Part shown: piece by piece, positions 17,310-25,667 of the stretch
How positions within the stretch are numbered: position 1 is the stretch's first letter
Layout of the letters: the number at the start of each line of letters is the position of its first letter
NCBI GenBank assembly: GCA_910577275.1
Contig: CAJTMW010000005.1
Location: 146,764-210,763, forward strand
DNA: 64,000 bases
Source of the DNA: an uncultured Lachnospiraceae bacterium
GTDB lineage: Bacteria > Bacillota > Clostridia > Lachnospirales > Lachnospiraceae
Direction of reading: 5' to 3'
Translations under genes and position numbers: made by a program
The notes under the pieces: generated by a model
What the model was told of the DNA's origin: nothing
Database searches by the model: none
What the model saw: only the letters and a program-made list of their open reading frames with translations

Positions 17310-17696
17310 ATGATTCTTGAAATGTTAAAGAGTAAAATCCACCGCGCCACAGTCACTCAGGCGGAGCTCAACTATGTGGGAAGCATTACCATCGACGAGA
17401 GCCTGATGGCGGCGGCGGGAATTTATGAATATGAAAAGGTGCAGATTGCGGATGTGGACAATGGAGCCAGGTTCGAGACCTATGTGATTGCCGGGGAAGC
17501 CGGGAGCGGAACCATCTGCTTAAACGGGGCTGCAGCGCGCATGGTTTCCACGGGAGACAAGGTCATTATCATGTGTTATGCGGGCATGACGCCGGAGGAG
17601 AGAAAGGAAAATCCTCCGAAGGTGGTTTTCGTGGATGAAAGCAACCGGATTACGTCCGTGGCGCGTTATGAAAAGCACGGGATGCTGAAAGCCTGA
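17310..17696 (+). CDS. panD: Aspartate 1-decarboxylase
   Basis: 128 residues, full length. Decarboxylates aspartate to beta-alanine, the substrate PanC needs. The zymogen motif KIHRATVTQAELNYVGS is present: self-cleavage between Gly24 and Ser25 creates the pyruvoyl cofactor. TGDKVIIMCYA near residues 86-96 is also typical. The ATG at 17310 fits the family N-terminus (an extra few residues before MLKSKIHRA) and has AGGAG nine bases upstream; a GTG at 17301 directly abuts that site. Sits 53 bp after panC. Confidence 0.96.
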   Translation: MILEMLKSKIHRATVTQAELNYVGSITIDESLMAAAGIYEYEKVQIADVDNGARFETYVIAGEAGSGTICLNGAAARMVSTGDKVIIMCYAGMTPEERKENPPKVVFVDESNRITSVARYEKHGMLKA

Positions 17697-17724
17697 CGAG
17701 AGGCTTTTATCATGGAGGGATAAG

Positions 17725-18660
17725 ATGGAAAAAATAAAAAAGATGTGCGGCTTTCTGTCATCGAATATTGCGGTGCTGATTATCATATTTTCTGTAATTG
17801 CATTTTTTTATCCGAAGGGATTTTCATGGGCGACCAGCTATACCACATGGTTTCTCGGGGCGGCAATGTTCGGCATGGGGCTGACGATTAAAACGGAGGA
17901 TTTCAAGGTTGTCTTTACAAGACCAAAGGATTTGTGCATCGGATTTGTGCTTCAATACACCGTCATGCCCCTTACGGCTTTTGCGCTGGCAAAGGCGTTC
18001 GGACTTTCCGCCGATTTGGCGCTGGGCGTTATTTTGGTGGGGTGCTGTCCGGGCGGAACGGCAAGCAACGTGATTACCTATGTGGCGGACGGCGACGTTC
18101 CCCTTTCCGTGGGTATGACGATTGTGTCAACCATACTCGCCCCGGTATGCACGCCGGTGCTGGTATATCTTCTGGCAGGGTCATGGGTGGAGGTGTCGCT
18201 CCTTACCATGATGATGTCCGTGGTGAAAGTGGTTCTTCTGCCGGTTCTTCTGGGCATACTGATTTACCGGCTGTTCCCGAAGCAGATAGACGCGGTCCGG
18301 GAGCTGCTTCCGCTGGTGTCAGTGGTCGCCATTGTAATGATTATTTCCGGGATTGTGGGAAGCAATGCGGAGAAAATCGTAACCTGCGGAGCATTGGTGA
18401 TGGTTGTGGTGGCGATTCATAACGTGGTGGGATTGTGCCTTGGAACAGGCGTGGCAAAGCTGCTGAAGCTGGAGGAGAGAAAGGTGACGGCAATCGGGAT
18501 TGAAGTGGGTATGCAGAACAGCGGCCTTGCGATTTCCCTTGCCACGGCTAATTTTGCGGCAAATCCGCTTGCCACGCTGCCGGGCGCGATTTTTTCCGTG
18601 TGGCATAATATTTCGGGGAGCGTCTATGCGGGGATTCGCAGGAAGATGGTCCGGCATTAA
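17725..18660 (+). CDS. Bile acid:sodium symporter family transporter, PanS-like
   Basis: 311 residues, about ten hydrophobic segments, typical of the BASS family. Family marks are the FLGAAMFGMGLTI start, the GCCPGGTASNVITY motif (about 110-124) of the crossover helix, and EVGMQNSGLA (about 258-267), which carries sodium-site residues. Salmonella PanS, a BASS protein, imports pantoate or ketopantoate, and this gene begins 28 bp after panD. The context therefore argues for uptake of a pantothenate precursor rather than bile acid. Substrate is inferred. Terminator follows at 18701. Confidence 0.85.
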   Translation: MEKIKKMCGFLSSNIAVLIIIFSVIAFFYPKGFSWATSYTTWFLGAAMFGMGLTIKTEDFKVVFTRPKDLCIGFVLQYTVMPLTAFALAKAFGLSADLALGVILVGCCPGGTASNVITYVADGDVPLSVGMTIVSTILAPVCTPVLVYLLAGSWVEVSLLTMMMSVVKVVLLPVLLGILIYRLFPKQIDAVRELLPLVSVVAIVMIISGIVGSNAEKIVTCGALVMVVVAIHNVVGLCLGTGVAKLLKLEERKVTAIGIEVGMQNSGLAISLATANFAANPLATLPGAIFSVWHNISGSVYAGIRRKMVRH

Positions 18661-18700
18661 TCTTACAGATATTGACAGAATAAAAGAGTAACGGCAAAAT

Positions 18701-18746
18701 AAGAGTGCAAATCCGATTAAAAGTTTAAAGGGATTGCACTCTTTTT
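18701..18746 (+). terminator. Terminator of the pan operon
   Basis: AAGAGTGCAAATCC (18701-18714) pairs with GGATTGCACTCTT (18731-18743, one bulged A); a 16-nt loop and five T residues complete a standard terminator. It lies immediately upstream of the WYL regulator gene. Confidence 0.85.
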
Positions 18747-18786
18747 GATTGTTTCACCCCCAATTTTACAGGCGAAAGGAGCAGTT

Positions 18787-19731
18787 ATGAAAATCGACCG
18801 GCTGATAGGCATTTTATCTGTGTTATTGCAGAAAGACAGCGTTACAGCCCCGTATCTGGCGGAGCAGTTTGAGGTTTCCAGACGGACAATCAACCGCGAC
18901 ATAGAGGACTTGTGCCGGGCGGGAATCCCGATTGTGACAAGGCAGGGAGCGGGCGGCGGTATTTCCATCATGGAAAATTATAAAATAGAAAGGGCGCTTC
19001 TGACCAACGGGGAAATGCAGGATATTCTGGCGGGGCTGCGCAGCCTTGACAGTATCAACGGAACCAACCGCTACGGACAGCTGATGGAAAAGCTCTCGGT
19101 GGGTTCCTCGGATTTTATGACGGGAAACCAGTCGGTACTGATTGATTTATCCTCCTGGTACAAGGCGTCTCTGGCGCCGAAAATCGAACTGCTTCGCAGC
19201 GCCATTGAGGGCTGCCGGAAGTTGGCGTTCTTTTATTATTCTCCCTGGGGGGAAAGCGAGAGGGTGATTGAGCCTTACTATCTGATTTTCCGCTGGTCGA
19301 ACTGGTACGTGTGGGGGTGGTGCGAGAGGCGTGAGGATTTCAGGCTTTTTAAGCTGAACCGGATGGATGGGCTTAAGGTGTCCGGGGAGACTTTTACCAG
19401 AAGAAACGCCCCGCTGCCGGAATTGAAAAACGAGCAGATTTTTCCCGGAGGGATTCGGGTGAAGGCCCTGTTTGACAAAAGCTGCAAATGGCGGCTGGTG
19501 GAGGAATTCGGCCCTGACTGCTTTAAGGAGCAGGAGGACGGAAGGCTTTTGTTTCATGCGGATTATACCAACAGGGAGGAGCTTGTCACCTGGCTGTTGA
19601 CCTTCCGGGAGAAGGCGGAGCTTTTAGAGCCTGTGGAATTGCGGGAGGAACTCTGTATGTCTTTGAGGAAAATACTGGAGGTTTACGGGAACGGAAACGG
19701 TTCTGGTTCGGAAATGCAGGGCTTTAATTAA
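18787..19731 (+). CDS. YafY/DeoR-type transcriptional regulator with WYL domain
   Basis: 314 residues. An N-terminal HTH_11 winged helix (about 1-60; APYLAEQFEVSRRTINRDIEDL) is followed by a WYL domain (about 140-220; KLAFFYYSPWGESERVIEPYYLIFRWSNWYVWGWC) and a WCX extension. WYL domains sense nucleic acids or small ligands in stress, phage-defence and metabolism regulators. ATG 18787 follows GAAAGGAG; the earlier in-frame start at 18745 lies in the terminator T-run. Target genes cannot be read; the nearest downstream genes are small AT-rich orphans. Confidence 0.88.
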   Translation: MKIDRLIGILSVLLQKDSVTAPYLAEQFEVSRRTINRDIEDLCRAGIPIVTRQGAGGGISIMENYKIERALLTNGEMQDILAGLRSLDSINGTNRYGQLMEKLSVGSSDFMTGNQSVLIDLSSWYKASLAPKIELLRSAIEGCRKLAFFYYSPWGESERVIEPYYLIFRWSNWYVWGWCERREDFRLFKLNRMDGLKVSGETFTRRNAPLPELKNEQIFPGGIRVKALFDKSCKWRLVEEFGPDCFKEQEDGRLLFHADYTNREELVTWLLTFREKAELLEPVELREELCMSLRKILEVYGNGNGSGSEMQGFN

Positions 19732-19942
19732 AAAAGAATCCTATATACGAGAGGAAGCAATCAATAAATTAAATGAATTTATGAAAGATATTATTTCTGA
19801 TATAGAATCTCAAAAATTGGGGTTAAATATCAGAGATATAACAAAAATGGCGGTAAACATAGCAAGAGACAAATGGTTAAATGACTGTGGACAATATGGG
19901 TTATGCTATTTTGTACTGGAACAGGAGGCAACGTATCAATGA
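19727..19942 (+). pseudogene. Truncated orphan reading frame overlapping the 86-aa gene
   Basis: A continuous reading frame of 71 codons with no convincing start codon or ribosome site overlaps the end of the WYL gene and finishes in ATGA with the next gene. The translated text is coherent (EAINKLNEFMKDIISDI, NIARDKWLNDCGQYG) and AT-rich, unlike the WYL gene, which suggests the 3' end of a lost gene left at a recombination junction. Family not recognised. Confidence 0.45.
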
Positions 19943-20199
19943 AAATAAACAATGATATATTAGTAGATTTCAAATCAAATGAACCTGTAACTGAAGAAGA
20001 AATTGAAGCCAGAGACTTAATGGAAGCACGCGCTGAAGAAATAGGAATTTCGTTAACAACATATGACGGTGAGGAAGAAGATTCAGCGTACGATAATCCA
20101 TATGCGTTGGAAGCTTTAAGGTATATAATCACAAATAAAGAAATTCCTGAAGAATTGAAAATTAAAATAAAGGAATTTGAAAACGATAACAACGGATAA
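19939..20199 (+). CDS. Small acidic hypothetical protein
   Basis: 86 residues, strongly acidic (many Glu and Asp) and without signal peptide or membrane segment. The ATG at 19939 follows GGAGG and overlaps the stop of the truncated frame upstream by ATGA, so the two were once a coupled pair. The AT-rich codon use differs from neighbours. Size, charge and coupling resemble immunity or antitoxin proteins, but no family is recognised and this is only an impression. A terminator follows at 20216. Confidence 0.6.
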   Translation: MKINNDILVDFKSNEPVTEEEIEARDLMEARAEEIGISLTTYDGEEEDSAYDNPYALEALRYIITNKEIPEELKIKIKEFENDNNG

Positions 20200-20215
20200 C
20201 AAAATATCAAAATGT

Positions 20216-20250
20216 AAAAAAGTCATGGGCAGTTTCATGACTTTTTTATT
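20216..20250 (+). terminator. Rho-independent terminator
   Basis: AAAAAGTCATG (about 20216-20227) pairs with CATGACTTTTT (20236 onward) around a short loop; the T-rich arm doubles as the U-tract. The same A/T symmetry would also allow termination in reverse. Ends the 86-aa gene. Confidence 0.75.
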
Positions 20251-20349
20251 TATGATAAGGTCAGTTTACGAAACATGACACACCATTGACATGTTTTATA
20301 TGATAAACTCTATCTGTAAAACAAATAAATAAGGAAGGAGTAACAAGAA

Positions 20350-20988
20350 ATGCCCTTTGATTACAAGAAAGAATACAAAGAATTTTATCTGCCTCCGAAA
20401 AAGCCCCATATCATAGAGATTCCCGCCATGAACTATGTTGCGGTCAGGGGGAAGGGCGACCCCAACGAGCCGGAGGGGGAATACAAGGCGGCAATAGGTC
20501 TGCTTTATGGAATCGCATTCACCGTCAAGATGAGTTATAAGGGAAGCCACAAAATCGACGGATACTTTTCTTATGTGGTTCCGCCCCTTGAAGGCCTGTG
20601 GTGGCAGAAGGGATGCCGGGAGATTGATTATTCCTGTAAGGAAAACTTTGAGTGGATTTCCATGATTCGCCTGCCGGAGTTTGTGACAGGGGAGGAATTT
20701 AAGTGGGCTGTCCGTGAGGCGGAGCAGAAGAAAGGCGGCGATTTTTCCAAAGCGGAATTTTTTACTTATCATGAGGGGCTCTGCGTACAGTGTATGCATA
20801 TCGGAAGCTACGATAAGGAACCTGACACCATCAGGGGGATGGATGAATATGCGGCGGAAAACGGCTATGCCGGCGATATTTCCGGGAGCCGCTTTCACCA
20901 TGAGATTTATTTAAGCGACCCCAGGAGGGCGGCGGAAGAAAAGCTGCGCACGGTTATCAGGCATCCGGTGAGGAAAATCGGAAGCTGA
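20350..20988 (+). CDS. GyrI-like small-molecule-binding domain protein
   Basis: 212 residues with a GyrI-like/SOUL-type effector-binding fold: IIEIPAMNYVAVRGKGDPNEPEGEYKAA at the start of the domain (about 21-48), VVPPLEGLWWQ near 78-88 and the ending of the domain HHEIYLSDPRR. Stand-alone GyrI-like proteins of about 210 residues are frequent in Firmicutes; some hydrolyse or bind cyclopropane- or drug-like ligands, most have no known role. ATG 20350 follows AAGGAAGGAG. A TTGACA at 20286 upstream is a possible -35 but the -10 is not clear. Confidence 0.82.
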   Translation: MPFDYKKEYKEFYLPPKKPHIIEIPAMNYVAVRGKGDPNEPEGEYKAAIGLLYGIAFTVKMSYKGSHKIDGYFSYVVPPLEGLWWQKGCREIDYSCKENFEWISMIRLPEFVTGEEFKWAVREAEQKKGGDFSKAEFFTYHEGLCVQCMHIGSYDKEPDTIRGMDEYAAENGYAGDISGSRFHHEIYLSDPRRAAEEKLRTVIRHPVRKIGS

Positions 20989-21006
20989 AATATCTTTCCT
21001 TGCTAT

Positions 21007-21055
21007 TTTCGGCTTTGCAGTTCATAATAAATAAAAATGAACTGCAAAGCCGAAA
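21007..21055. repeat. 19-bp perfect inverted repeat before the AAA-ATPase gene
   Basis: Arms 21007-21025 and 21037-21055 match perfectly around an 11-nt AT-rich loop. It lies 19 bp after the GyrI-like gene stop and just before the ribosome site (GAGGTG, 21060-21065) of the next gene. There is no T-run after it on the plus strand; on the minus strand the arm is also followed by few T. It could be a terminator remnant, a regulator site or an mRNA end-protecting hairpin. Confidence 0.6.
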
Positions 21056-21070
21056 TTTGCGAGGTGCCTT

Positions 21071-22795
21071 ATGAAAACAGAACAGATTGCCTGTGGAATG
21101 GCAATAAAAACAAAACTTCCAATAGGGATTGAAAACTTTGAGGAAATACGTACTGCCGGGTTTTATTATGTAGATAAGACCGGCCTTATCAGAGACTTAC
21201 TTGAGAACTGGGGAAAAGTGAACCTGTTTACCCGCCCGAGGCGATTCGGGAAAACACTGAATATGAGCATGCTGAAATGCTTTTTTGAGCAGGGATGCAG
21301 TAAGGCGCTTTTTGACGGACTGGAAATCGCAAAGGAAAAAGAGCTTTGTGAAGAATATATGGGGAAATTTCCAGTTATCTCCGTGAGTCTTAAGGAAGTG
21401 AGAGGGAAGAGTTTTGATACAGCCAGACAAAAATTGCGCTCAATTATAGGGAATGAGGCTCTGCGGTTTTCTTTTCTTGCGCAGAGCGGACGTTTGTCGG
21501 ACATAGAGCGTCGGCAATATAAAAAGCTGATTGAATTAAATGACAAAGGCGAGTTTGCAATGTCGGACGGACTGTTGGAGGAGAGTTTTCTGCGGCTCTC
21601 ACAGTTTTTGCAAAAGCATTATGAGAAGAATGTAATTGTGCTCATTGATGAGTATGATGTACCGCTTGATAAGGCATATCAGGCGGGGTATTATGATGAC
21701 ATGGTGGACTTGTTAAGAGGCATATTCGGACAGGCATTTAAGACAAATGACAGCCTTTATTTTGCGGTACTTTCAGGATGTCTTCGGATATCCAGAGAAA
21801 GTATTTTTACCGGCTTTAATAATTTTAATGTCATGACAATCAAGGATGTTCATTTCAATGAATATTTTGGATTTACGGACAGGGAAGTCAGGGATATTCT
21901 TGATTATTATGACAGGACGGAAAAATATGAAATAATTAAAGAATGGTATGACGGTTATAAGTTTGGAGATTTGGAAATCTATTGCCCATGGGATGTGATT
22001 AACTATTGTTATGCATTAAAGATGAACCCGTTGGCCGAGCCGCAGAATTACTGGGTAAATACCAGCAGCAATGATATCATAAAAAGGTTTGTCAGCAAAG
22101 CAAATTCGACGACCAGAAACGAGATTGAGGTTTTAATTCAGGGAGAGAGTATCAGGAAAGAAATACGGCAGGAGCTGACTTACAGGGATTTGGATTCTGA
22201 TATTGATAATCTTTGGGGGCTGCTTTTTACAACGGGTTATCTGACCCAACATGGACAGGATAAGGACGGCAGAACCGGACTTATCATCCCGAATAAAGAA
22301 GTGCGCATGATATTCATCAGACAGATACAGGAATGGTTCAGGGAGGAAACCGTAAGAGATGGCGTAAAGCTGGAAAGCTTTTGTAAGGCGTTTTTGGAAA
22401 ATAATGTATCAGTAATTGAGGAAGGCTTTACCTCTTATTTGAAGAAAACCATCAGTATCCGGGATACAAGTATAAAAAAGAGTATGAAGGAAAATTTCTA
22501 TCATGGGATATTGCTGGGACTGTTCGGCCATATGGATGACTGGACCATTATGTCAAACGCAGAGTCAGGAGAAGGGTATAGCGATATCATTGTGGAGGTT
22601 GAGGATAAGGAAATCGGTATTGTAATAGAACTGAAATATGCTGAAAAAGCAGAATTTGATACGGGATGCAAAGAAGCATTACAACAGATTAAAGACATGA
22701 ATTATGAGGAAGTGCTTGTCAGGGACGGCATGCGGACGATTTACAGGTATGGGATTGCATGCTATAAAAAGCGGTGTAAGGTTATTTCAGGATAG
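21071..22795 (+). CDS. AAA-ATPase-like protein with PD-(D/E)XK nuclease domain (copy 1)
   Basis: 574 residues. The N-terminal AAA-ATPase_like domain begins with PIGIENFEEIR and YYVDKTGLI; Walker A is the variant RPRRFGKT (55-62) and Walker B VLIDEYDVPL (about 189-198). The C-terminal PDDEXK_9 domain carries SDIIVE...IVIELKYA (about 504-524), the nuclease Asp-Glu-Lys core. This widely multiplied family in gut bacteria has no settled function. A second full-length copy lies at 28099, sharing every motif. Start ATG 21071 follows GAGGTG. Confidence 0.88.
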   Translation: MKTEQIACGMAIKTKLPIGIENFEEIRTAGFYYVDKTGLIRDLLENWGKVNLFTRPRRFGKTLNMSMLKCFFEQGCSKALFDGLEIAKEKELCEEYMGKFPVISVSLKEVRGKSFDTARQKLRSIIGNEALRFSFLAQSGRLSDIERRQYKKLIELNDKGEFAMSDGLLEESFLRLSQFLQKHYEKNVIVLIDEYDVPLDKAYQAGYYDDMVDLLRGIFGQAFKTNDSLYFAVLSGCLRISRESIFTGFNNFNVMTIKDVHFNEYFGFTDREVRDILDYYDRTEKYEIIKEWYDGYKFGDLEIYCPWDVINYCYALKMNPLAEPQNYWVNTSSNDIIKRFVSKANSTTRNEIEVLIQGESIRKEIRQELTYRDLDSDIDNLWGLLFTTGYLTQHGQDKDGRTGLIIPNKEVRMIFIRQIQEWFREETVRDGVKLESFCKAFLENNVSVIEEGFTSYLKKTISIRDTSIKKSMKENFYHGILLGLFGHMDDWTIMSNAESGEGYSDIIVEVEDKEIGIVIELKYAEKAEFDTGCKEALQQIKDMNYEEVLVRDGMRTIYRYGIACYKKRCKVISG

Positions 22796-22879
22796 ATTTT
22801 ATATGCGGCAAAAATACTAATATGCAATGAAGGAAAAGCATTGTCGGGCAGCAAGCCTTTTTCGCAGGGGGAGTAAGAG

Positions 22880-23605
22880 ATGCTCAAAATCGCCATATGT
22901 GATGACGAAGGCTATTTCAGAAAATTTATCAGAGAAATTTTAACCGGCTATATGGACCGGAACGGGGGGATATATGAAATTGACGAATTTGCGTCGGGAA
23001 AAGAGTTTGTTGACCTTGGGATAGAGCTTATCGGATATAAAATTGTTTTTCTGGATATCAATATGGACGACATGGACGGCATGGAGGCGGCGCAGAAAAT
23101 CCGGGAAGTCAGCAACGATATTTTTATAGTCTTTGTGACGGCCTTTGTGAACTATACCATTGAAGGCTACAAGGTGGACGCCGTGAGATATATCGTGAAA
23201 AACAACGTCAACTTTTCGGAACAGGTTTACGAATGCATGGACGCGATTTGGGCGAAAATGAATTACGTGGTTAAAAAGAAGACCTTTCATTTTAACGAGG
23301 GTACAAGAAATATTTCTCTGGAACGCGTGCTTTATATAGAAAGCCGTCTGCATAAGCTGGAATTTTATATCATGGAGGATAAGCTGGGCAGGTATTCCCT
23401 GTACGGCACGTTAAACGATATGGAGAGGGAGCTTGCGGACGATGCCTTTGTGCGGATTCACCAGAGTTATCTGGTCAACATGAAATATATTGAGAGTGTG
23501 AGCCGTTACAAGGCGGTGTTGAGTAACGGCGTAAGCCTGGAGATTCCAAAGGCGCGGTACAGGCAGGTCGAAGAAACCTATGTCGCATACAGGGGAGAAA
23601 TATAA
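22880..23605 (+). CDS. AgrA-like LytTR response regulator
   Basis: 241 residues: receiver domain (DD at 8-9, phospho-acceptor Asp59 in VFLDINMDDMDG) and a C-terminal LytTR DNA-binding domain (about 135-238; ERVLYIESRLHKLEFY, FVRIHQSYLVNMKYIE). LytTR proteins bind pairs of direct repeats about two helical turns apart. The kinase gene begins one base after this stop, so the two are coupled. The 15-bp direct repeats at 24925 and 24945 are the likely target. ATG 22880 follows GGGGGAG. Confidence 0.92.
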   Translation: MLKIAICDDEGYFRKFIREILTGYMDRNGGIYEIDEFASGKEFVDLGIELIGYKIVFLDINMDDMDGMEAAQKIREVSNDIFIVFVTAFVNYTIEGYKVDAVRYIVKNNVNFSEQVYECMDAIWAKMNYVVKKKTFHFNEGTRNISLERVLYIESRLHKLEFYIMEDKLGRYSLYGTLNDMERELADDAFVRIHQSYLVNMKYIESVSRYKAVLSNGVSLEIPKARYRQVEETYVAYRGEI

Positions 23606-24922
23606 ATGCTTGATTACATAACGGGATTTGGACTGACGATATTTGAGATGCTTTCCTGTAAAATATTCTTTGAGGCATTCGGGAAAAAGAGGAAGGAAAA
23701 GGATTTCCTCTGGGAGTCGGGGATAGTTTTCGGCTTGATTGTTTCAATGTATTTTATGACAGAGTTATTTTATAATCACTTTCTTGCAAAACAGATTGTA
23801 GCTATCATTATCATTTCAGAGTTTATGACTCTGTATTTAAAGATTCATTTGAGGAAAGCGCTTATTTTATCATTGCTATTTGAAGGACTGTTGCTTTCAA
23901 TAGATTATTTTACGCTATGGCTGAATGTACTGCTTTTTCACAGTATTACAGAAATTAGCGAATCTCATTATGTAGGAGGGCTTCTGGTAGCAATTCTGGC
24001 GAAAATAATTCTGTTTATGGCAGTTTTAATGATTAGGAAAAGAATCGGAACTAAATCGTTACCGGTGATGGCAGAGCGGGAATGGCTTCGGGTTGTGCTT
24101 TTTCCCGTTTTTTCGATATTTACCGTTATTGCGCTTTTGATTACGTCCGGCAATATTGAGAACCAGAGGCAGGAAAGCGTATTTCTGGCGATAGCATTCT
24201 GTCTGGCAGGTATGAACATTGTTGTATTTTACATGATAGAGGATATTTTGAAGCGGGAAAACAAGATTCATGAAAATGAGATTTTCAGGATACAGGTGAA
24301 GAATCAGACCGATATGTATCGTTCCATCTCGGAGAATTTTGATAAACAGAGGAAAAAAGCACATGAATTTAAAAATCAGATTATGTGTATCGAGTCGCTG
24401 ATAAGCAAAAAGAATTACGACGAACTGGAGGAGTATGTCAGAAAGGTCAGCGGACGTTTAAGAACGGAGCCGGATTATATCAAAACAAATAATATTATAG
24501 TGAACGCAATTCTGAACAGCAAATATCAGGAAATGTTGGATAAAAAGATACTGTTTATCTTCAAAATCAACGACTTGTCCGGGCTGAATATCAGTGACGA
24601 GGATATCGTAATTATATTGTCAAATCTGCTGAACAATGCGATTGAGGCTTGCGAGAGATGCACGGACAGGAAATATGTAAAAATGAAGTTTATGAAAGAA
24701 AAAGACAGCACTGTCATATCGGTAAGAAATCCGTATGAGGGAGAGCTGATTATTACGGACGGAGAAATACAGACCTCCAAAAAGCAGGAGACGGCGGAGC
24801 ATGGTGTCGGTATAAAAAATATAATTGATGTTATAGAAAGATACCAAGGGTCTTACGTTATGCGGAATGATGGAAGTGAATTTTACTTTTCGGTTGTGAT
24901 ACCGTGCCGCGAAAGCTTCTGA
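23606..24922 (+). CDS. AgrC-like GHKL sensor histidine kinase
   Basis: 438 residues. The first about 200 residues hold six or so membrane segments, the architecture of peptide-sensing AgrC-type kinases. A cytoplasmic coiled helix follows with the phospho-acceptor His253 in KKAHEFKNQI, then an ATPase domain with NLLNNAIEAC (N box) and HGVGIKNIIDVIERY (G box); the G1 motif has Asn (RNP) in place of Asp, normal in this kinase class. The signal is unknown. No agrB-type processing gene is present; a 36-aa membrane peptide is encoded downstream. Confidence 0.9.
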   Translation: MLDYITGFGLTIFEMLSCKIFFEAFGKKRKEKDFLWESGIVFGLIVSMYFMTELFYNHFLAKQIVAIIIISEFMTLYLKIHLRKALILSLLFEGLLLSIDYFTLWLNVLLFHSITEISESHYVGGLLVAILAKIILFMAVLMIRKRIGTKSLPVMAEREWLRVVLFPVFSIFTVIALLITSGNIENQRQESVFLAIAFCLAGMNIVVFYMIEDILKRENKIHENEIFRIQVKNQTDMYRSISENFDKQRKKAHEFKNQIMCIESLISKKNYDELEEYVRKVSGRLRTEPDYIKTNNIIVNAILNSKYQEMLDKKILFIFKINDLSGLNISDEDIVIILSNLLNNAIEACERCTDRKYVKMKFMKEKDSTVISVRNPYEGELIITDGEIQTSKKQETAEHGVGIKNIIDVIERYQGSYVMRNDGSEFYFSVVIPCRESF

Positions 24923-24924
24923 GG

Positions 24925-24993
24925 GGTCATTTTCTGCAATAAGAGGTCATTTTCTGCAACAGGTATTGATTTTGATTCATTTGAAATTATACT
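24925..24993 (+). promoter_or_regulatory. LytTR-type direct repeats and promoter for the 25.0-26.5 kb operon
   Basis: Two 15-bp identical copies of GGTCATTTTCTGCAA start at 24925 and 24945, exactly 20 bp apart, and end 6 bp before a promoter: TTGATT (24966-24971), a 16-bp spacer and TATACT (24988-24993). Direct repeats about two helical turns apart just upstream of a -35 box are how LytTR/AgrA-type regulators activate genes. The adjacent AgrA-like gene makes it the natural binder. Repeats and boxes are seen; binding is inferred. Confidence 0.7.
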
Positions 24994-25013
24994 GAATTCA
25001 GCAGGAGGTGGGA

Positions 25014-25430
25014 TTGGCTGTGAAATATTTAAATTTTTCAAGGAAAACCGTAGTAGTGTTGAGCGTTTATCTGGGTGTGATTATTCTGTGCGGCATGTTT
25101 TATTCTGATGTTTCAGACAGAGTAAACGATAATGCAGGAGCCGTAACGTATACGTCACCCGAATTAACGCCTTTACAGCGGCAAAAGTATGAGAGTGAAA
25201 TCAGATTAAAAGAAGAACTATTGGATTTTGACGAAAATATCGTTGATGCTTCAATATATCTGGGAACTTCGGACAATGAAATTACCAGTGCGGCAATATT
25301 TATTGTAAGCCGTGAGGAAGTTACGAATGAGGATGAGTTAATGTCGCTGGCATCGGAAAGCCTTGACCTTGATGTGGAGAATATCAATATGATATCCATG
25401 GACGTTGAAACATATATTTCGGGGAAATAA
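25014..25430 (+). CDS. Single-pass membrane protein with ring-building-motif-like domain
   Basis: 138 residues from TTG 25014 (AGGAGG five bases upstream; GTG 25020 is an alternative). A membrane segment (about 13-31) is followed by a linker and a compact domain: VDASIYLGTS, then AAIFIVSREEV, a helix EDELMSLASESL and a final strand INMISMD. This beta-beta-alpha-beta order resembles the ring-building motif of YscJ/FliF/SpoIIIAG proteins, but the likeness is judged by eye and may be superficial. First gene of the operon controlled from 24925. Function unknown. Confidence 0.7.
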   Translation: MAVKYLNFSRKTVVVLSVYLGVIILCGMFYSDVSDRVNDNAGAVTYTSPELTPLQRQKYESEIRLKEELLDFDENIVDASIYLGTSDNEITSAAIFIVSREEVTNEDELMSLASESLDLDVENINMISMDVETYISGK

Positions 25431-25463
25431 GGACAGTAAGCAAATAAGGGGGAGGGGAAGCCT

Positions 25464-25574
25464 TTGAAGAACGACAGGAAGGTATATATTAAAGCAATAT
25501 GTATACTGCTGGTTGGTATAATCGGGTATGTGTCGCTGCAAATGGTGCCATATGTTATTAAGAACATGCAATAA
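25464..25574 (+). CDS. 36-residue single-pass membrane peptide
   Basis: TTG start at 25464 with a G-rich ribosome site (GGGGGAGGGG, about 25448-25457). The product has a basic N-terminus (MKNDRKVYIK), one hydrophobic stretch of about 16 residues and a short tail ending KNMQ. It lies 33 bp after the 138-aa gene in the same operon. It contains one Cys. It could be a small membrane accessory protein or a signal-peptide precursor for the nearby AgrC-like kinase; nothing in the sequence decides this. Confidence 0.55.
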   Translation: MKNDRKVYIKAICILLVGIIGYVSLQMVPYVIKNMQ

Positions 25575-25667
25575 ACGCATTATATCGACTTAAAGGAAAT
25601 CTATCGAAATAAACAGTATAATAGGCAAAAATCCCACCGGACAACAGGGCAGAGAGAGGAGAAAAAC

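Noticed and set aside
25464..25574. 36-aa peptide as an AgrD-type autoinducer precursor
   Set aside because: It lacks the acidic C-terminal recognition tail of AgrD and no AgrB-like protease gene is present. It is kept as an unknown membrane peptide.
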